Translations under genes and position numbers: made by a program | The notes under the pieces: generated by a model | The model's input: only the letters and a program-made list of their open reading frames with translations | What the model was told of the DNA's origin: nothing | Database searches by the model: none | Assembly (NCBI GenBank): GCA_030065025.1 | Contig: JASJDY010000084.1 | Span: 1-40,987, forward strand | Reading direction: 5' to 3' | From: Planctomycetota bacterium | Lineage (GTDB): Bacteria; Planctomycetota; PLA2; JAEUHO01 | DNA length: 40,987 nt | In this document: positions 36,022 through 40,987 of the stretch, piece by piece | How positions within the stretch are numbered: position 1 is the first letter of the stretch | Layout of the letters: each line of letters starts with the position of its first letter

Positions 36022-36918
36022 ATGTTGCGCATCGTCTGGCGGTCCGCGTTCGTCTGTGTCGTGCTCGCTGCCCTCACGGTCGGCACAGGTGTCCTGGGCG
36101 TGCTCGCACCGCGTCCGCTCGATGCCGACGAGGGCAAGCGCGTGCGCCTGCTCGTGAAGTGTGATCAAGGCGAGCTGTCGGATGTGCTTGCGGCGCTCGC
36201 ACAGACAAGAGCCGAGGTCTGGGATCTCGGGACGATGAAGCGCCTGACGCCTACGGTCGAGAAGCCCGCCCCCACCGTGGAGAAGGCGGAGCCCCGCGGT
36301 CCGATCCCGCCGCTGCGGGATGCGGGCCGGGTGATGGAGGAGATCCTGGCGACCGTGGCTGCCGTCGTGCCGACGGTGAAGGGGCGGCCGCCGCACGTCG
36401 ACGGCATGGCGGTGAAGCCGCGTGCCGCGATCATCGAGCTGGACGCGGTCGCAGGAGCCGACATCGACAACGTGCGCAAGGCGCTCGCGGCCAATCCGTG
36501 GCTTGCGGCGCGACTGGAGGAGATCGTCTCGGGCGAGTTCCGGCGCAGGGCCAACGGCCTCGTCGGCGGCAGACTGGTCCTGAAGTTCGACACGGCACGT
36601 CCGGAGCCCGGTCAGGCCGTCCACCTGGACCAGCTGGACATGCAGGCCTTCGAGCGCGTCCTGCGGCCGCACAAGCTCTCGTTCCGCTTTGCCGGTGCAG
36701 TGCAGAAGGACGCCAATCGCAAGGCCGGCCACATCACGACGGCCCGGGAGTACCACCTCGACAAGGCGACGCTGGCACAGCTGCGCGCGCTGCTGAAGGA
36801 CATCCCGAAGGCGCAGCCGGGCCTCGTACCCTTCGAGGTGCGCTGGAAGGACGACGGCAGGAGGATCATCAACAAGCCGATCCTGCGCGTCGGTGGCCGC
36901 GCACCCGCAGCGCCCTAG
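36022..36918 (+). CDS. Hypothetical exported/membrane-anchored protein
   Basis: MLRIVWRSAFVCVVLAALTVGTGVLGVLAPRPLDADEGKRVRLLVKCDQGELSDVLAALAQTRAEVWDLG...; no family recognised; AGGAGG-like RBS upstream. Confidence 0.75.
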   Translation: MLRIVWRSAFVCVVLAALTVGTGVLGVLAPRPLDADEGKRVRLLVKCDQGELSDVLAALAQTRAEVWDLGTMKRLTPTVEKPAPTVEKAEPRGPIPPLRDAGRVMEEILATVAAVVPTVKGRPPHVDGMAVKPRAAIIELDAVAGADIDNVRKALAANPWLAARLEEIVSGEFRRRANGLVGGRLVLKFDTARPEPGQAVHLDQLDMQAFERVLRPHKLSFRFAGAVQKDANRKAGHITTAREYHLDKATLAQLRALLKDIPKAQPGLVPFEVRWKDDGRRIINKPILRVGGRAPAAP

Positions 36919-36960
36919 TCACGCGCACGCCGACCATCGTTCGGCTCCTACAATCTGCCG

Positions 36961-38772
36961 ATGCCTCCCGGCGGCTACCACGGCTCGGCGCTCCACGTCC
37001 GTCTCGACGACGGTTCTTCACGGCGTGAGCCGCTCGACGACGCCACGTTGCGCGCGTTTCTCGGCGGCTCGGGGCTCGGCACGAAGCTGCTCCTTGACGC
37101 GCAAGCTGCCGGCGTCGATCCGCTCGCTCCGGAGGCGGCGGTCGTCGTGGCGCTGTCGCCGCTCGTCGGCTCGCCGCTGACGACGTCGGCCAAGTTCGCC
37201 GTCGTCGCGAAGTCGCCACTCACGAACCGCATCAGCGACGCGCTCGCAAGCGACCGCTTCGCGATCGAGCTGAAGCACGCGGGCCTCGACGCACTCGTGA
37301 TCACCGGCGCCGCGCCGGCGTGGTCCGTGCTCGTCATCGAGGACGGCGACGTGCGGCTCGAGGATGCGAGCGACCTGCTCGGCCTCTCGTCGTGGGATGC
37401 GGAACAGCGCATGCGCGAGCGGCTCGGCGCACGCTTCCGCTGGTTCGGCATCGGACCCGCCGGCGAGCGGCTCGTGCGCTATGCCACGATCTCCGGCGAC
37501 AACCGTCACGCGGGCCGCGGCGGCCTCGGCGCCGTGTTCGGCTCCAAGCGGTTGAAGGGCATCGCCGTGCGCGGCTCGACGCCGTGCGCCGTCGCCGATC
37601 GCGAGGCCGTCCTCGCGCTGGCCAAGGACCTGTCGTCGCGCTCCCTCGGCGAGGGCACGGCCAAGTACCGCGAGCTCGGCACGATCGCCAACGTACTCGT
37701 GCTCAATCGCCTCGGCGCACTGCCGACGCGCAACTTCCAGGCGGGCAGCTTCGAGGGTGCGGAGGCCGTCTCCGGCGAGGCGTTCCACGCGATGCCGACC
37801 AAGGTGCGCAAGCACTGCGCGGCGTGCACGATCGGCTGCGAGCACGTGTTCTCCACCAAGGAGGGCAAGCCCGTACGCCTCGAGTACGAGGGCGTGTTTG
37901 CGCTCGGACCGCTATGCGGCATCGACGATCGCGAGACGGTGCTCGAAGCCGCCGCACGCTGCGACGAACTGGGGATCGACGTGATCTCGGCCGGCGGCAC
38001 CGCGGCCTTCGCGATGGAGTGCGGCGAGCGCGGCATGCTGCAGAGCGTGCCCGCGTTCGGAGACGGCGCCGGGCTGCTCACATTGCTGGACGACGTCGCA
38101 AACCGCCGCGGCGTCGGCGACCTGCTCGCGGAGGGCTCGCGACTCGCAGCCGAGCGCATCGGCGGCGACGCGGCGTCGTTCGCGTGCCACGTGAAGGGCC
38201 TCGAGCTGCCGGGCTACGAGCCGCGCGCGCTGCAGGCCATGGCGCTCGGGCTCGCCGTCGGCACACGTGGGGCCGACCACAACCGCTCCGGCGCATACGA
38301 AGAGGACTTCCGCCCGGGCTCGGATCGCCTCGCCGCCGACGACTCCAAGGGGCCCGCCGCGGCGCACACCGAGAACCGGGCCGCGTTGCTCGACAGCCTG
38401 ATCCTGTGCAAGTTCCTGCGCGGTGTGTTCGCCGACCTCGAGACCGAGGCGGCGGCCATGCTCGCCGCCGTCACCGGATGGGAACTCACGAAGGAGGAGC
38501 TGCTCACCACCGCGGAGCGCATCGTCACGCTGAAGAAGCTCTTCAACGAGCGCGAGGGGTGGCAGCGAGAAGAGGACACGCTGCCTCCGCGCTTCCTCAC
38601 CGAGCCGCTGCAGGGACACCCAACAGAGCCCTCACCGGCGCACGGGGTCTCGTTGAGCACCCATGATCTCGACCGTATGATCCTGGGCTACTACCGCGCA
38701 CGCGGCTGGAGCGACGACGGCAGGGTGCCGGCCGAACGTGCGGCTGCTCTCGGCCTGGAGGCCTACCGATGA
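36961..38772 (+). CDS. Aldehyde ferredoxin oxidoreductase (AOR) family tungsten/molybdenum enzyme
   Basis: LGGSGLGTKLLLD; TTSAKFAVVAKSPLTNRISDALASDRFAIELKHAGLDALVITG; RHAGRGGLGAVFGSKRLKGIAVRG; CAACTIGC (CxxCxxxC) cluster ligands and later LLDSLILCKFL Cys. Confidence 0.93.
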   Translation: MPPGGYHGSALHVRLDDGSSRREPLDDATLRAFLGGSGLGTKLLLDAQAAGVDPLAPEAAVVVALSPLVGSPLTTSAKFAVVAKSPLTNRISDALASDRFAIELKHAGLDALVITGAAPAWSVLVIEDGDVRLEDASDLLGLSSWDAEQRMRERLGARFRWFGIGPAGERLVRYATISGDNRHAGRGGLGAVFGSKRLKGIAVRGSTPCAVADREAVLALAKDLSSRSLGEGTAKYRELGTIANVLVLNRLGALPTRNFQAGSFEGAEAVSGEAFHAMPTKVRKHCAACTIGCEHVFSTKEGKPVRLEYEGVFALGPLCGIDDRETVLEAAARCDELGIDVISAGGTAAFAMECGERGMLQSVPAFGDGAGLLTLLDDVANRRGVGDLLAEGSRLAAERIGGDAASFACHVKGLELPGYEPRALQAMALGLAVGTRGADHNRSGAYEEDFRPGSDRLAADDSKGPAAAHTENRAALLDSLILCKFLRGVFADLETEAAAMLAAVTGWELTKEELLTTAERIVTLKKLFNEREGWQREEDTLPPRFLTEPLQGHPTEPSPAHGVSLSTHDLDRMILGYYRARGWSDDGRVPAERAAALGLEAYR

Positions 38773-40987
38773 ACCCGCCCCTCATCTCCGAGGCCGCCAA
38801 GGCCCGCGCCGCAGCCCGTTCGGCGGGCACGGTAAAGCTGGAGATCGACGGCGAGGAGATCACCGTCCCGGAGGACTTCACGATCTGGGAGGCCGCCCAG
38901 CAGATGGGCAAGGCCATCCCCGTCCTCTGCCACGATCCGCGCATGGAGCCCGCCGGCGTCTGCCGCATGTGCGTCGTCGAGGTCGAGGGCGCTCGCGTTC
39001 TCCAGGCGTCGTGCGTCCGCAAGGTCGAAGAGGGCACGGTCGTCCGCACGGATACGCCGCAGATCCGCCAGAACCGCAAGGTCCTGACCGAGCTCATGAT
39101 GGCTGACCAGGCCGAGGCGTCGACGCGCGAGGAGCGCACGGGCGACGACGAGCTCTTCGACCTCGCGCGTGAGCTGGACGCCGACGGCTCTCGCTGGCCC
39201 GAGCAGAACGGCAAGAAGCAAGACGCGAGCTCGGCGGTCATCCAGGTCGACCACCAGGCCTGCATCCTGTGCGACCGCTGCATCCGGGCCTGCGACGACG
39301 TGCAGTCGAACATGGTCATCGGACGCACGGGCAAGGGCTTCAGCACGCGCATCGGCTTCGATCTCGACGACCCCATGGGGAACTCGAGCTGCGTCGAGTG
39401 CGGCGAGTGCGTCACGTCGTGCCCCACCAGCGCCCTGACCAACAAGACGCTCACCGTCGACCCGAAGCCGGCGCAGGACCTGAAGCAGGTCGACAGCGTG
39501 TGTCCGTACTGCGGCGTCGGCTGCGCGATCAGCTACTTCGTCGACGAGCAGGAGAACAAGGTCGTCTACGCCGAAGGCCGCACGCCCAGCGCCAACGAGG
39601 GGCGCCTCTGCGTCAAGGGCCGCTACGGCTTCGACTACGCCACGCATCCGCACCGCCTCACGAAGCCGCTGATCCGCAAGGACGCGTACTACCCGAAGAC
39701 GGTGCTCACGTCGGACATGCGCGGCGAGTCCGACGGGCGCCGGAAGAAGCGCGTCTACGAGGACTACGAGAAGGCCCTGGAGGCGTTCCGCGAGGCGACG
39801 TGGGAGGAGGCGCTGGAGCTCGTCGCGAGCAAGCTGGGTGGCATCCGCGACGAGCACGGCCCGCGCTCCCTTGCCGGCTTCGGCAGCGCGAAGTGCAGCA
39901 ACGAAGAGGCCTACCTCTTCCAGAAGATGATCCGCACCGCCTTCGGCACGAACAACGTCGACCACTGCACGCGGCTGTGCCACGCCTCGAGCGTCGCGGC
40001 CCTCCTGGAGACGATCGGCTCGGGCGCCGTCACGACGGTCTACAGCGACGTGGCGAACGCGGACATCGCGATCATCACGGGCAGCAACGCGACGGACAAC
40101 CACCCCGTGGCCGCGACCTTCTTCAAGGAAGCGGCCCGCAACGGCACGCGCCTGGTGGTGATCAACCCCTTCCGGCCGGAGCTCGCCGACCACGGCGACT
40201 ACTACCGCATCAAGCCCGGCTCGGATGTGACGTTCTACAACGCGCTCATGAACGTCATCCTCGCGGAGGGCCTCGAGGACACCGCATACATCGAGCAGCA
40301 CACCGAGAACGTCGAGGCGCTGAAGGAGGTCGTCGCGCGCTACACGCCCGAGGTCGCGGCGCCGATTTGCGGCATCGAGCCCGAGCGCATTCGCGAGCTC
40401 GGCATCGCTATCGGCAAGGCCGGCACCACGCTCGTGTTCTGGGGCATGGGCATCTCGCAGCACATCCACGGCACCGACAACGCGCGCTCGCTCATCTCCC
40501 TCTGCCTGCTCACGGGCAACGTGGGCAAGCCCGGCACGGGCCTGCATCCCCTGCGCGGCCAGAACAACGTGCAGGGCGCGAGCGACGCCGGCCTGATCCC
40601 GATGGTGTTCCCGGACTACGCCCCGGTCGCCGACGAGGCGGCGCGCGCACGCTTCGAGAAGGCGTGGGGCATCGAGCTCGATCCGGAGCCCGGCCTCACC
40701 GTCGTGGAGATCGCGCACGCGGCCCAGCGCGGCGACATCAAGGGCATGTACATCATGGGAGAGAACCCGTTTCTCTCCGACCCCAACGTCGCCCACGCCC
40801 GCGAAGCGTTCTGCAGTCTCGACTTCCTCGTCGTGCAGGACATCTTCCTCACGGAGACGGCCGAGGCCGCGGATGTCGTGCTGCCCGCCACGAGCTACTT
40901 CGAGAAGACGGGCACGTACACGAACACCGACCGCCGCGTGCAGCTCGGCGTGAAGGCGCTCGAGCCGCCGGGCGAGGCGCGCCTCGA
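38769..40987 (+). CDS. Formate dehydrogenase alpha subunit (Mo/W-bis-MGD oxidoreductase), truncated at right edge
   Basis: Open frame from ATG 38769 to window end: 2Fe-2S N-domain (VLCHDPRMEPAGVCRMCVVEVEGAR), ferredoxin clusters CILCDRCIRACD and CVECGECVTSCP, 4Fe-4S CPYCGVGC, FDH active-site segment NNVDHCTRLCHASSVAALLETIGSGAVT, GITQ-like GMGISQHIHGTDNARSLISLCLLTGNVGKPGTGLHPLRGQNNVQGASDAG. Absent from the ORF track because it runs off the edge. Confidence 0.95.
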   Translation, partial: MNPPLISEAAKARAAARSAGTVKLEIDGEEITVPEDFTIWEAAQQMGKAIPVLCHDPRMEPAGVCRMCVVEVEGARVLQASCVRKVEEGTVVRTDTPQIRQNRKVLTELMMADQAEASTREERTGDDELFDLARELDADGSRWPEQNGKKQDASSAVIQVDHQACILCDRCIRACDDVQSNMVIGRTGKGFSTRIGFDLDDPMGNSSCVECGECVTSCPTSALTNKTLTVDPKPAQDLKQVDSVCPYCGVGCAISYFVDEQENKVVYAEGRTPSANEGRLCVKGRYGFDYATHPHRLTKPLIRKDAYYPKTVLTSDMRGESDGRRKKRVYEDYEKALEAFREATWEEALELVASKLGGIRDEHGPRSLAGFGSAKCSNEEAYLFQKMIRTAFGTNNVDHCTRLCHASSVAALLETIGSGAVTTVYSDVANADIAIITGSNATDNHPVAATFFKEAARNGTRLVVINPFRPELADHGDYYRIKPGSDVTFYNALMNVILAEGLEDTAYIEQHTENVEALKEVVARYTPEVAAPICGIEPERIRELGIAIGKAGTTLVFWGMGISQHIHGTDNARSLISLCLLTGNVGKPGTGLHPLRGQNNVQGASDAGLIPMVFPDYAPVADEAARARFEKAWGIELDPEPGLTVVEIAHAAQRGDIKGMYIMGENPFLSDPNVAHAREAFCSLDFLVVQDIFLTETAEAADVVLPATSYFEKTGTYTNTDRRVQLGVKALEPPGEARL

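Noticed and set aside
39955-40010. Selenocysteine in the formate dehydrogenase
   Set aside because: The active-site codon is TGC (Cys) in DHCTRLCHASS; no in-frame TGA through the window end.
38763-40796. 677-aa - strand ORF
   Set aside because: Antisense to the unmistakable formate dehydrogenase; shadow ORF.

Overview
High-GC bacterial chromosomal window of about 41 kb, densely packed with genes. The protein complement (DUF1800/DUF1501 pair, He_PIG-type poly-Gly lipoproteins, HEAT+VWA protein) suggests a Planctomycetes-like lineage; this is inference only. I support about 31 CDS, including two cut by the window edges that the ORF track misses. The strongest observation is at 4205-5452 (-). 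Two ORFs listed separately (5300-5497 and 4205-5212) lie in one continuous frame interrupted only by two TGA codons spaced exactly like a CxxC motif (...PIVAVFR-U-E-S-U-R-D-C-GSFDG...). Each TGA is followed, at bacterial-SECIS-like distance, by a perfect short hairpin with a G in the first two loop positions. The reconstructed protein is a thioredoxin-like/CxxCH/PDZ protein with a putative UxxU active site. Other highlights: a molybdenum/tungsten gene block at the right end (MoeA-PBP fusion, MobA, MoaD, an unknown secreted protein, AOR-family enzyme, Cys-type formate dehydrogenase with ATGA overlap); an M14-like deacylase fused to a BPL_N/GATase-like domain; a candidate alternative-pairing leader RNA upstream of the DUF1800 gene; and two perfect palindromes 21 bp apart beside a rare AT-rich promoter. 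No tRNA, rRNA, CRISPR array, transposon or prophage was recognised.
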